A stretch of 37,691 bases of DNA from Thermoplasmatales archaeon ex4572_165 (GTDB lineage Archaea; Thermoplasmatota; E2; DHVEG-1). Positions 7,911 to 15,789 of this stretch are shown one piece after another. The stretch spans positions 1 through 37,691 of the forward strand of contig NJDG01000009.1 of NCBI GenBank assembly GCA_002254885.1, read 5' to 3'. The position numbers and the translations under genes were made by a program. Within the stretch, counting starts at the first letter, position 1. Each line of letters opens with the position of its first letter. Under the pieces are notes generated by a model, which saw only the letters and a list, made by a program, of their open reading frames with translations, ran no database searches and was not told the origin of the DNA.

Positions 7911-9242
7911 ATGACACAGAGAAAAAACATTCTTATTATGGGTGCAGCAGGTAGAGACTTCCATAATTTCAATGTATATTATCGAGAAAACGAAGCATAT
8001 AATGTTGTTGCATTTACCGCAACACAAATACCAGATATCCATGGACGGAAATACCCTCCAGAACTTTCAGGGAAATTATATCCAAATGGAATTCCAATAT
8101 ATGCAGAAGAGGAACTTGTGGATTTAATAAAAAAACATAATGTAGAAGAAGTCATCTTTGCTTACAGTGACCTTCCATATCAATATGTTATGGAAAAATC
8201 AGCTATTGTAAATGCAGTTGGCGCAGATTTTACATTACTTGGTCCAGATCACACTCAGATTAAATCATCAAAACCAGTAATTGGTGTTTGTGCAGTACGA
8301 ACGGGTTGTGGAAAATCTCAGGTTTCAAGAACAATATTTGAGATTCTAAGAAAAAAAGGCCTTAAAGTAGCCAGTATCCGACATCCTATGCCATATGATC
8401 CTGATTTAACTACTCAGATCTGGCAGCGATTTGCATCCTATGAAGATTTAGATAAATACAATTGTACCATTGAAGAAAGAGAAGAATATGAACCTTATAT
8501 CGACATGGGTGGAGTGATCTTTTCTGGTGTGGATTATGGTAAAATCCTTGAAGAAGCAGAAAAAGAAGCTGATGTGATCATCTGGGATGGAGGAAACAAT
8601 GATTTCTCTTTTTATAAAACAGATATGCTTATCACACTTGTAGATCCACATCGACCTGGTCATGAATCTAGCTACTACCCTGGAGAAGTCAACACACTTG
8701 CAGCAGATATCATTCTTATCAACAAAGTAAATACTGCTAAACAAGAGAATATCGACGCAGTTAGAAAGAATGTTGAAAAGTTAAATCCAAATGCAACCAT
8801 CATTGAAGGAATATCAAGTGTTACCGCTGAAAAAGCAGCTGAAATTGCAGGTAAAAAAGTTTTAGTCATTGAAGATGGACCAACTGTTACCCATGGAAGT
8901 ATGCCATATGGTGCAGGAACCGTTGCAGCAGAGGACAACAATGCAGGTGAAATCATTGACCCTAGACCCTTTGCCGTAGGATCCATAGCAAGTACATTTG
9001 AAAAATACAATCATCTCTCAAAAGTTCTTCCAGCAATGGGATATGGTAAAAAACAAGTAAAAGAACTTGAAGAAACCATAAATAAAATTGATGTGGACCT
9101 TATCGTCAGTGGTACACCAATTGATCTGAGTAGAATTCTAACAACAAACAAACCATTAGTTCGTGTACGTTATGAGGTTGGAGAGAAAACTACGGTTGAA
9201 CTTGAAAAAATTATTGATGAATTTACAGCGAAAACGCTGTAA
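7911..9242 (+). CDS. Cyclic 2,3-diphosphoglycerate synthetase-like GTPase
   Basis: This 443-residue protein matches the family annotated as cyclic 2,3-diphosphoglycerate synthetase, which in thermophilic methanogens forms the cyclic anhydride of 2,3-diphosphoglycerate. Homologues are far more widespread, so the substrate here is uncertain. The N-terminal part (KNILIMGAAGRDFHNFNVYY) is a Rossmann-like domain. Near residue 130 comes a deviant P-loop, GVCAVRTGCGKSQVSR. It is followed by the switch-like DGGNNDFSFYKTD and LINKV, an NKxx-like element. The gene has GGAG 12 bases before the ATG and stands alone, followed by a T-rich stretch that may terminate it. Confidence 0.82.
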   Translation: MTQRKNILIMGAAGRDFHNFNVYYRENEAYNVVAFTATQIPDIHGRKYPPELSGKLYPNGIPIYAEEELVDLIKKHNVEEVIFAYSDLPYQYVMEKSAIVNAVGADFTLLGPDHTQIKSSKPVIGVCAVRTGCGKSQVSRTIFEILRKKGLKVASIRHPMPYDPDLTTQIWQRFASYEDLDKYNCTIEEREEYEPYIDMGGVIFSGVDYGKILEEAEKEADVIIWDGGNNDFSFYKTDMLITLVDPHRPGHESSYYPGEVNTLAADIILINKVNTAKQENIDAVRKNVEKLNPNATIIEGISSVTAEKAAEIAGKKVLVIEDGPTVTHGSMPYGAGTVAAEDNNAGEIIDPRPFAVGSIASTFEKYNHLSKVLPAMGYGKKQVKELEETINKIDVDLIVSGTPIDLSRILTTNKPLVRVRYEVGEKTTVELEKIIDEFTAKTL

Positions 9243-9260
9243 TATTCTTTTTTCTTTTTT

Positions 9261-10123
9261 TTATAATTTATTACCTTCAAGAGCAAATTGAGCAAGAAGA
9301 GTCTCAAGCTGGATATGTTCATTACTACCTTCTGTAAGTCTGAACTCAATTTCACCAGTTTTTTCAATAAGTTTAATTTTACTAACATCAGGAATCGTCA
9401 AATCAAAGATAGTTCTATGAATTTGTTTGATAACATCTCCGCCACTCAACCCATTTTTTAATAAAAGATCATAAAGCTTATTTCTTGCAGCCATAAAATC
9501 ACCATCCAATGCAGTCAAGATCAGGGATTGAACATCTTTAGGATTTGCCGTAGTACTGGTTTCATATAGTAAATCTGCAGTAATTTTATTACTAAGTGAT
9601 GCACCAACCTGAAGGACATTTATCGCCTTTCGAAGATCGCCTTGTGAAACAAAGATTAGAGTTTCAAGACCATCTTTTGTAATCTCAAGATTTTCTTTCT
9701 GTGCAATTTTCCGAATATAATTCTTAATGTCATCAGAGTTTAATGGGCTAAATCGAAACATTGTGCATCTACTTTGAATTGGTTCAATTATCTTTGAGGA
9801 GTAATTCACTGAAAGAATGAACCTGCAGATATGAGTATACTTTTCAATGGTTCTTCTTAATGCTGCTTGTGCATCGTTTGTTAGAGAACACTAGCGTTAA
9901 GTTCATTGAAATTCTGCGACCATGATTCCCCATATAGTTCTCGAGATAAAGCAAGGACTGATGTGGTTTTACCTGTACCTGGAGGACCTGCGAAAATCAT
10001 ATGAGGAACATTTGATACTTTTACATATGCAGATAATCGCTCAATGATATATTTTTGTCCTGCAACATCTTTTAACTTTCTTGGCCTGTATTTTTCAACC
10101 CATATTGTATCCATAGGAAACAC
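9261..10123 (-). pseudogene. rfcS: Replication factor C small subunit, internal deletion
   Basis: RFC small subunit is the ATPase that loads PCNA. The N-terminal part (from 10123) reads WVEKYRPRKL, the Walker A GPPGTGKT and FNELNAS, then runs into TAA after two more codons. In another frame the sequence resumes at 9884 with LTNDAQAALRRT, FILSVNYSSKIIEPIQSRC and the normal C-terminal domain. Between NAS and LTNDAQ, relatives carry about 36 residues including the Walker B DEAD box. Here only five bases (9885-9889) remain, so about 103 bases are missing and the frame shifts. The rest looks undecayed, which suggests a recent deletion, a cell-population variant or an assembly fault. An intact gene should exist if this clamp loader is essential. 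Confidence 0.85.
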
Positions 10124-10159
10124 TGCCGATATTATCCTCTCTAAATATAATCATTTTGA

Positions 10160-10385
10160 TTAAAAAATGTTTATAGAGGTACCTTTCCACTTCTTCAAGG
10201 CGGGATAATGGGATGCCGGAAAGATACCTCTTTGTTGGGAGGGATGCAAATAAGGATGGTTGCGTTTCCCTTTTTTCTTTAATAGGATGAGAAATACGTG
10301 AGTGGGAAATGAGATCCATTTAAGCACATTTCTTTGTAAACTGCGCAAGCCTAGCTTTACCCATCCAATGCAATGCAATTCACAC
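10160..10385 (-). ncRNA. Candidate non-coding RNA upstream of rfcS
   Basis: On the minus strand a TATA-rich element (about 10396-10419, TATAAATATATAA) is followed by about 220 bases without a convincing gene. The stretch ends in a strong hairpin: 10230-10218 pairs with 10188-10176 over 13 bp, including one G-U, and a GGC/GCC pair lies inside. Eight bases after the stem comes a run of six U (10167-10162). A second possible pairing, TTTCCC/GGGAAA, joins 10309-10304 and 10270-10265. Promoter, structure and U-run together suggest a small transcript ending just before rfcS. It is not recognisable as SRP RNA, RNase P RNA or a box C/D RNA. Confidence 0.4.
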
Positions 10386-10441
10386 TGCAAACATTGAATA
10401 TATTATTATATATTTATAGTTTTCCCTCTTTGCATTGCATT
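10367..10441. promoter_or_regulatory. 12-bp inverted repeat, probable operator
   Basis: AATGCAATGCAA (10367-10378) and TTGCATTGCATT (10430-10441) are perfect reverse complements, each containing a near-palindromic TGCA-N-TGCA core. They flank a TATA-like stretch at about 10396-10419 and lie upstream of the HTH-PAS gene at 10496, whose own TATA-like ATACATAAAT is at 10461-10470. The arrangement fits a binding site for a dimeric or tetrameric regulator, perhaps the HTH-PAS protein itself controlling both directions. Confidence 0.55.
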
Positions 10442-10495
10442 ACTGTTTGTCAAAAGAGAAATACATAAATAACCATCAAACCATAAAACTTAAAG

Positions 10496-11083
10496 ATGAA
10501 GCAATATCAAAAAGAGATTAACAAGATACAATCAATTCTTAAAGAAAATTCCAAGGGAATGACTGTATCCGATATTGCAAAGAAACTTAGAACAAACAGA
10601 AATTCAGTTGCAAAATATCTTGATATAATGCATATATCAGGACTTGTCGATATGATAAACTTTGGTCCAGCTAAAGTTTTTTTCCTAACTAGACGCATCC
10701 CCATTAATAATTTACTAAACTATACTTCTGATTATATTATCATTTTCGATGAAGATCTACGTATCACATTAGTCAATGATGCATTACTTAGGTTTTTTCA
10801 GAAGGATAGAGATGATTTTATAGGTAAAACCCTTCCAAAAATAGAACTATCTTTTATCAGCAATACCATTTCACTATCTATAAATGAAGCATTAGACGGT
10901 AAGGGTGGAGTGCAAACACTTAATCTTTACCACAATGAAGAAGAAATATATTTTAAAATAAGGATCATTCCAACAAAATTTGAAGATGGGACAACAGGTG
11001 TTTGTCTCATTTTAAAAAATATTACCCATCAGAAACGTATCCAAAGTCTCTTGAAGGAATGGGCAAAACCACATATAACCTAA
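10496..11083 (+). CDS. HTH-PAS transcriptional regulator
   Basis: This 195-residue cytosolic protein joins a winged helix-turn-helix to a PAS sensor domain. Residues 8-60 (QSILKENSKGMTVSDIAKKL, then NRNSVAKYLDIMHISGLV) form the DNA-binding part. Residues about 72-185 (DYIIIFDEDLRITLVND, FIGKTL, and the closing TTGVCLILKNITHQKRI) form one PAS domain with a PAC-like tail. Such one-component regulators are common in archaea; the ligand is unknown. The ATG lies about 26-30 bases after a TATA-like element with no Shine-Dalgarno, so the mRNA is probably leaderless. The inverted repeat at 10367-10441 may be its operator. Confidence 0.8.
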   Translation: MKQYQKEINKIQSILKENSKGMTVSDIAKKLRTNRNSVAKYLDIMHISGLVDMINFGPAKVFFLTRRIPINNLLNYTSDYIIIFDEDLRITLVNDALLRFFQKDRDDFIGKTLPKIELSFISNTISLSINEALDGKGGVQTLNLYHNEEEIYFKIRIIPTKFEDGTTGVCLILKNITHQKRIQSLLKEWAKPHIT

Positions 11084-11121
11084 AAAAATCTTAATTATTC
11101 ATATTTCTGAACATCTTTGAT

Positions 11122-11652
11122 TTATTCCAAAATATCACTTATAATCTCAGGGAAATTATTTAGATATGAACTAAACCTATGATCATCATGTAAGAAATGA
11201 ATCTCTGCCTCTTGTGTCTTTGCAAATTCAATACTCCATCTATTTGGAACTACCTCATCATTTGTTCCAACGAAAATGACAATCTTTGAATTGATTCTTT
11301 CTGAGAATAATCTTTCCTCTTGCATATCAGCCAAAATACACTGAGGCATATCTTTAATTTGTGTAATATCAACATCCGGAGGCATTACCGCAGGATTTAA
11401 CAATATAAGAGTGGAAACATGATAGTTTAATGCATATTTTGCTGCAAGAAAACCTCCAAGAGAAGATCCGATAAGAACGGGATTTTTATCATCAGACATC
11501 TCTTTTTTAATTTCAGCTAGACAATCTGCAATAACTAACTCCTCTGGTTCACAATCTCTATATTTCAATGGAATAACACCTAGTTCTTCTTTCAATAGTG
11601 TGCCTTTTGCCCCATCAGGACTTGACATATAACCATGTATAAAATATCTCAT
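11122..11652 (-). CDS. YqiA-like alpha/beta-hydrolase (esterase)
   Basis: This 176-residue protein has the compact alpha/beta-hydrolase layout of the YqiA/UPF0227-like group. It begins with RYFIHGYMSSPDGAKG (oxyanion region HGY). The nucleophile elbow is GSSLGG with the catalytic Ser near residue 63. VGTNDEVVP supplies the acidic residue, and DDHRF near the C-terminus holds the candidate catalytic His. The substrate is unknown; esters or thioesters are usual. The start codon overlaps the stop of the upstream YjbQ gene by 4 bases, so the two are one operon. Confidence 0.8.
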   Translation of the reverse strand: MRYFIHGYMSSPDGAKGTLLKEELGVIPLKYRDCEPEELVIADCLAEIKKEMSDDKNPVLIGSSLGGFLAAKYALNYHVSTLILLNPAVMPPDVDITQIKDMPQCILADMQEERLFSERINSKIVIFVGTNDEVVPNRWSIEFAKTQEAEIHFLHDDHRFSSYLNNFPEIISDILE

Positions 11653-12065
11653 AATTTATCACCTTGTTCGCCTATAATTCTTAAATAAAATGATCTCTTT
11701 CTAGGTCCATCTACCTCAAAAAAATAAACATGCTGCCAGGTTCCAAGCAATAGCCCACCATTTTTTATCAGGATATACTCAGATGAACCTAATAAACTTG
11801 CTTTGATATGAGCATCACTGTTTCCCTCACTGTGTTTATATGATCCATGTTTTGGAATAAGAGATGACAACATATTGACCATATCTTCTTTCACATCTGG
11901 ATCTGCACATTCATTAATGGTAACTGCTGCGGTTGTATGCGGTACAAAAACAATACAATATCCTTCTTTGATCCCCTCACTTTTGATTTCAGCATCAATT
12001 TCCGATGTAATATCAATCAATTCTTGATGTTGATTTGTTTGAATCGAAATTGTTTTACACACCAT
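11649..12065 (-). CDS. YjbQ / UPF0047 family protein
   Basis: This 138-residue protein is a YjbQ (UPF0047) family member, a small trimeric fold. Some members have secondary thiamine-phosphate synthase activity, but the true role is unsettled. Conserved features are IVFVPHTTAAVTINE, DPDV, the HSEGNSDAHIKASLLGSS stretch with the metal-binding His residues, and the C-terminal LLLGTWQHVYFFEVDGPRKR. The length is typical. It is the first gene of a two-gene minus-strand operon and overlaps the esterase-like gene by 4 bases. Confidence 0.9.
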   Translation of the reverse strand: MVCKTISIQTNQHQELIDITSEIDAEIKSEGIKEGYCIVFVPHTTAAVTINECADPDVKEDMVNMLSSLIPKHGSYKHSEGNSDAHIKASLLGSSEYILIKNGGLLLGTWQHVYFFEVDGPRKRSFYLRIIGEQGDKL

Positions 12066-12409
12066 AAAAACAAGTCATCAAGAATCTCTGATATAAACCT
12101 ATAGTTACAAAAAAAAATATCCCATATATTAAAGCATTATACATTAGATTCAGCCTATCACTATCTTCCTTATTAGTTTAGTAATCAATTTGAAAATTCA
12201 TAAATAAATTCATTACAATTCGTATTTTAGTTGGAGGAATCCCCATTAGATTTTTCGCATTGAATAAAATTATATAATATTATACCTAATGTTTTCGAGA
12301 AAACTGGTTTTCAAACAAAATTCCTTTTTGTAAAAATGTCAAACATCCTTTAAATATGTGATACACCAAAAGAATAGAACATATAAAAAAAAAGGAACGT
12401 GATAAAAGG
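12066..12409. other. AT-rich intergenic stretch with promoters
   Basis: No gene is visible in most of this 344-base stretch, which separates the minus-strand YjbQ operon from a tiny plus-strand ORF. TTTAAATAT at about 12350-12358 is a good TATA box for transcription starting near 12380, upstream of the 26-codon ORF at 12410. Confidence 0.4.
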
Positions 12410-12490
12410 ATGGATAAAATAGTAGTATCTGGAGCTGTTGCTGGAATACTTATTGGAGCATCAGCATGGATGATGGCAGCAGGATTATAA
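12410..12490 (+). CDS. 26-residue glycine/alanine-rich membrane peptide
   Basis: This ORF of 26 codons begins MDKIVVSGAVAGILIGA and continues with SAWMMAAGL. The peptide is nearly all hydrophobic, with glycines at four- to five-residue spacing as in glycine-zipper helices, and would form one membrane span. A TATA box lies about 55 bases upstream, and GGAACGTGAT plus AAAAGG precede the ATG. A T-rich stretch after the stop may end the transcript. It sits just outside the radical SAM island, next to its regulator, so it could belong to that island, but no link is shown. Too short to assign to a family. Confidence 0.5.
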   Translation: MDKIVVSGAVAGILIGASAWMMAAGL

Positions 12491-12512
12491 AAAAAAATAA
12501 TTTTCTTATTTT

Positions 12513-13490
12513 TTATTTATATAATTCTGGCAAACATCTCTGCTTATAAAGTTTCTCAGCAATAAAGAAAGATTGTTTTTTTATTGCACCTGAAAATTCT
12601 AAATTGATTTCTTCCAATATTTTCAATAATTCATTAAAATCTTTAACAACAAATTCAGGCTCAAGATCTGCCCAACCAATAGCAAAATTCATAAAATCAA
12701 TATAGTCCTTTTTTGCCAAATACGAAAAAATTGGTTTTTTTAACTTATGATTTTTAAGATATATATCAACCTTATATTTCTGTAAATCCAATTTTGACAA
12801 ATCAAGATTAACTCTAAATGCCCGAATTACTTTATTATCAATGAGTTTTTTAAGTCTGTAATTTACTTTTTGAGATGAACAATTGAGTTTATCTGCAAGA
12901 TCTATTAAAGGAATTCTTGCATTTACCGCAATTTCATTTAATAAATAATAATCCGTTTCATCAATTTCAACTGGTTTAATACCACAATTCATAGTAATAG
13001 GTATTCTATCATCATCCATATTTTGATCAGTTAATAAATAAGATTTCATAAAAACAGATGATTTTATGTAAATAGAAATTGCATGTTTTTCAAAATATTT
13101 CCCATATAAGTCAAGTGTTTCATCCCAAAATTTGTAGAATTCATAAATGTTTTTTACCCAAACTACTACGTCAAGATCTATTTCACTTTTTACAGTAACA
13201 ACTACCCAAGAATATTTGTAATCTACAAAATATTTTATGATTTCTTCTTTAATTTCAGGAGTAACATATTGAAAATTGATATAAATTCTAAAAACATTAA
13301 ATCCAAGTCGAAATGTATCGATTATTGAATAGAAATTTTTTATTACTCCATTCTTTAAAAGTTTATCAATCCTATATCCAACAACATCTCGCCCTAAACC
13401 TACAGTCTTACCTATTTGATTGTTGGACTGTCTGCAATCATGATCTAGCTGATATAATATTTTTCTATCCTTTAAATCAATTTTTTTCAT
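12513..13490 (-). CDS. Tandem Lrp/AsnC-type regulator
   Basis: This 325-residue protein carries two Lrp/AsnC-like helix-turn-helix modules in one chain. The first, residues 4-60, reads LKDRKILYQLDHDCRQSNNQ and VGYRIDKLLKNGVIKNFY. The second, about residues 172-230, reads DETDYYLLNEIAVNARIPLI and VNYRLKKLIDNKVIRAFR. Each is followed by an alpha/beta sensor-like region, and the first of these contains VVTVKSEIDLDVVVWV. Duplicated Lrp-like regulators of this size occur in archaea. It is divergent from the radical SAM gene, with 129 bases between them, and so probably regulates that cluster and itself. Confidence 0.8.
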   Translation of the reverse strand: MKKIDLKDRKILYQLDHDCRQSNNQIGKTVGLGRDVVGYRIDKLLKNGVIKNFYSIIDTFRLGFNVFRIYINFQYVTPEIKEEIIKYFVDYKYSWVVVTVKSEIDLDVVVWVKNIYEFYKFWDETLDLYGKYFEKHAISIYIKSSVFMKSYLLTDQNMDDDRIPITMNCGIKPVEIDETDYYLLNEIAVNARIPLIDLADKLNCSSQKVNYRLKKLIDNKVIRAFRVNLDLSKLDLQKYKVDIYLKNHKLKKPIFSYLAKKDYIDFMNFAIGWADLEPEFVVKDFNELLKILEEINLEFSGAIKKQSFFIAEKLYKQRCLPELYK

Positions 13491-13619
13491 TATTTCAATT
13501 AATATAACTATATGTAAACTCCATTATTGAATCTTCTGTTTTTTTATAAAAAAATATACATTTATCTATCATGATTATCAGATACTTTTTTAAGCATTCA
13601 TTGGATTAATTCTAAATGG
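13491..13619. promoter_or_regulatory. Divergent promoter region, Lrp-like palindrome
   Basis: These 129 bases separate the tandem Lrp-like regulator from the radical SAM gene. They are AT-rich, with TATA-like runs (about 13540-13562). An imperfect palindrome at 13563-13584 has arms TATCT and AGATA around ATCATGAT, the size of an Lrp-family site. No Shine-Dalgarno is evident before 13620. Confidence 0.35.
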
Positions 13620-15539
13620 ATGGTGCAATCTTTGGATAAAAAATCAGTATTACTTCTTTCAATGCCATTTGCTGATACAAATATCCCATCAATTCAGATA
13701 TCTCTTCTAGAATCATATCTAAAAAATAAAGATATCAATGTCTCATCTATTCATCTGTACCTTATTGCTGCTAACATATATGGATTACATAATTATTCTT
13801 TTCTAATCAACCCACCTAACGATCCTTATGCATCGCAGATGGTTTATTCAAAATATGTTTTTCCAAAACACTGGGAAGCACAAATCAATCATTTTAAAGA
13901 ATACTTCAATACAACAATTGCCCATGATGATGCCATTAAACAAACATTTCCCTTTGAAAAATATGTTGAAAAAACAGATACTTTTCTCAACTGGATCACA
14001 CAAAATATCAGTTGGGATAATTATGACGTAATTGGGTTTAGTTTAAATTATGGACAATTTCTTCCTTCCCTTGCAGTTGCACAAAAAATTAAACAACAAC
14101 ATCCAGAAAAAATTATTGTTTTTGGTGGTAGTACCACCATGCATGACCTTGGACTTAAAATCATAGAATCATTCGAATACATTGATTTCATAATAACAGG
14201 TGACGGAGAAGACTCGCTATATGAACTGGCAATCAACAATAAGGAGCAATATTCTGAAATACCTGGCATTATCACAAGAAAAAATGGAAAAGGAATAATT
14301 CACAAAGAAAACACCCTTATTGATCTAGATTCCTTACCATTTCTGGATTTCACATCTTTTTATCAAACTTTAAGCATGACCTCACAAGACATCCAACAAT
14401 ATTTTCAATTAAACGGCAGACTACCCATTGAAATATCAAGAGGATGCTGGTGGAATAAATGCAGTTTCTGCAATCAAAAAGCATACCATTCATGTTATAG
14501 AGAAAAAAATATAGGCCGATTCATTGAAGAACTAGATTTATTATCAAAAACATATAAAATTCTGTCATTTCAAATCATTGGAAGTACACTACCACTTAAT
14601 AATTACCAAGAATTATGTAAAAAAATCATCACATTAAACAAGGATTTTTCGTTCATTGCTGAAACACGAGCAGATCGATTAAAAAACAAAGATTACTACT
14701 ACCTAAAAAAAGCAGGGTTTCAAACAATTCAAACAGGTATTGAAACCTTTAGTCAAAACTATATAAAAAAAATGAATAAAGGAACACAAATCATTGATAA
14801 CATTGCAGCATTAAAATTCTGTAAGGAATATGGCATAACAAATGAATATAATATAATCATCAATTTTCCAAATGAAGAATCCCTCGATTTCAAAGAAACA
14901 GTCGATACCACATCATTGTTTAAACAATATCTAGATCCACCAAGAACTAGTTCATTTGTCGTTTCTTATAAAAGCCCAATTTATAATAATTTAGAAAAAT
15001 ATAACATTAAGAAATTGAAACATAAAAGAACCGATAAAATCATGTTCCCTGAACATATATTGGATAAGAATTTTCAATTTTTCTATGATTTCATGAAAAT
15101 ACAAGAAACACCAAAGAACAAATGGATAGAACTTGTAAACCAATGGAAAGAAGAACGAGAACGGTTAGAAATCCAATCTACAAAAACGAAAAAAATAATT
15201 GATAATCTCATTTTTTATTACATCGACGGGTGGAATTTTATTAAAATATATGATAAAAGAAGTTTAAAGGATGTCAATATCTATATTTTAAATGAAATTG
15301 AAAGAGAAATATTTCTTTTATGTAACAACATTATCACACTTGAAGAACTAAATAATAAACTCAATATCATAAATGAAAACGAGATACAATCCATCTTAAC
15401 AGACCTAGTAGATAATAAGATCATTTACCACGAGAACGATTCTTATCTTTCATTACCAATCAGTCTTTCAAATTATTTAGGAATATCAAATAAACAAGAT
15501 AAAATAGAACAGATACAAGAATCATATTTAATCACATAA
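13620..15539 (+). CDS. B12-binding radical SAM protein, RiPP-maturase-like
   Basis: This 639-residue protein has a cobalamin-binding-like N-terminal region (about 10-200). Its wording follows the RiPP-maturation radical SAM proteins I know: LLLSMPFADTNIPSIQISLL, then NWITQNISWDNYDVIGFS, KIIVFGGSTTMHD and FIITGDGEDSLYEL. The radical SAM core begins at SRGCWWNKCSFC. Its cluster cysteines 276, 281 and 284 are spaced CX4CX2C, not the textbook CX3CX2C, as in other CWW-type members. TGIETFSQNYIKKMNKG and NIIINFPNEES are typical later core motifs. Residues about 550-625 form a winged-helix or PqqD-like tail (LEELNNKLN, LTDLVDNKIIYHENDSYLSL) that could bind a leader peptide. Reaction inferred: C-methylation or another radical modification of a peptide. 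Confidence 0.82.
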   Translation: MVQSLDKKSVLLLSMPFADTNIPSIQISLLESYLKNKDINVSSIHLYLIAANIYGLHNYSFLINPPNDPYASQMVYSKYVFPKHWEAQINHFKEYFNTTIAHDDAIKQTFPFEKYVEKTDTFLNWITQNISWDNYDVIGFSLNYGQFLPSLAVAQKIKQQHPEKIIVFGGSTTMHDLGLKIIESFEYIDFIITGDGEDSLYELAINNKEQYSEIPGIITRKNGKGIIHKENTLIDLDSLPFLDFTSFYQTLSMTSQDIQQYFQLNGRLPIEISRGCWWNKCSFCNQKAYHSCYREKNIGRFIEELDLLSKTYKILSFQIIGSTLPLNNYQELCKKIITLNKDFSFIAETRADRLKNKDYYYLKKAGFQTIQTGIETFSQNYIKKMNKGTQIIDNIAALKFCKEYGITNEYNIIINFPNEESLDFKETVDTTSLFKQYLDPPRTSSFVVSYKSPIYNNLEKYNIKKLKHKRTDKIMFPEHILDKNFQFFYDFMKIQETPKNKWIELVNQWKEERERLEIQSTKTKKIIDNLIFYYIDGWNFIKIYDKRSLKDVNIYILNEIEREIFLLCNNIITLEELNNKLNIINENEIQSILTDLVDNKIIYHENDSYLSLPISLSNYLGISNKQDKIEQIQESYLIT

Positions 15540-15663
15540 AAGAAATGAAACGGTTTTTTTCCCACATATTAAAATTTTTTTTGCCACTATTGGAATTTTG
15601 TAGGAAAAATATGAATTATGATTATTAATACTAAATTTTATATTTTGATGATAGGGGAAAAAT

Positions 15664-15789
15664 ATGAAAGAAATAACTTTAGATAGAGACAAATCTATCA
15701 AATGCATATTCAATGGAATAAATACATGCAAAAAAAATTTATATTCATTTGAAAGGATTGATTTTATAATGGGGGCAAAATATGATTAA
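15664..15789 (+). CDS. 41-residue peptide, candidate RiPP precursor
   Basis: The ORF starts at ATG 15664 behind AGGGG (spacing 6) with a TATA-like TTTTATATTTT about 25 bases upstream. The peptide begins MKEITLDRDKSIKCIFNG, continues INTCKKNLYSFERIDF and ends IMGAKYD. It has two cysteines (14 and 22), a charged N-terminal part that could serve as leader, and an aromatic C-terminal part. Its stop TAA (15787-15789) lies inside the first codons of the next gene, whose Shine-Dalgarno GGGGG is within this ORF, so translation is coupled. It sits directly after the radical SAM gene. The size, position and signals make it the best precursor candidate; no known precursor family is recognised. Confidence 0.55.
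   Translation: MKEITLDRDKSIKCIFNGINTCKKNLYSFERIDFIMGAKYD

Noticed and set aside
9881-9900. Intein, intron or stop-codon read-through in rfcS
   Set aside because: Sequence is missing, not inserted, and the stop is TAA in a shifted frame, so neither splicing nor pyrrolysine decoding would restore the protein.
10095-10390. Minus-strand open frames upstream of rfcS, one containing KRYLSGIPLSRLEEVERYL
   Set aside because: The repeated RYL words come from the two arms of the 13-bp hairpin. The frames have no ribosome site and overlap rfcS, so a structured RNA is the better reading.
15546-15629. 27-codon ORF right after the radical SAM gene
   Set aside because: It has no Shine-Dalgarno and a low-complexity Phe/Leu-rich product; the ORF at 15664 has much better signals.
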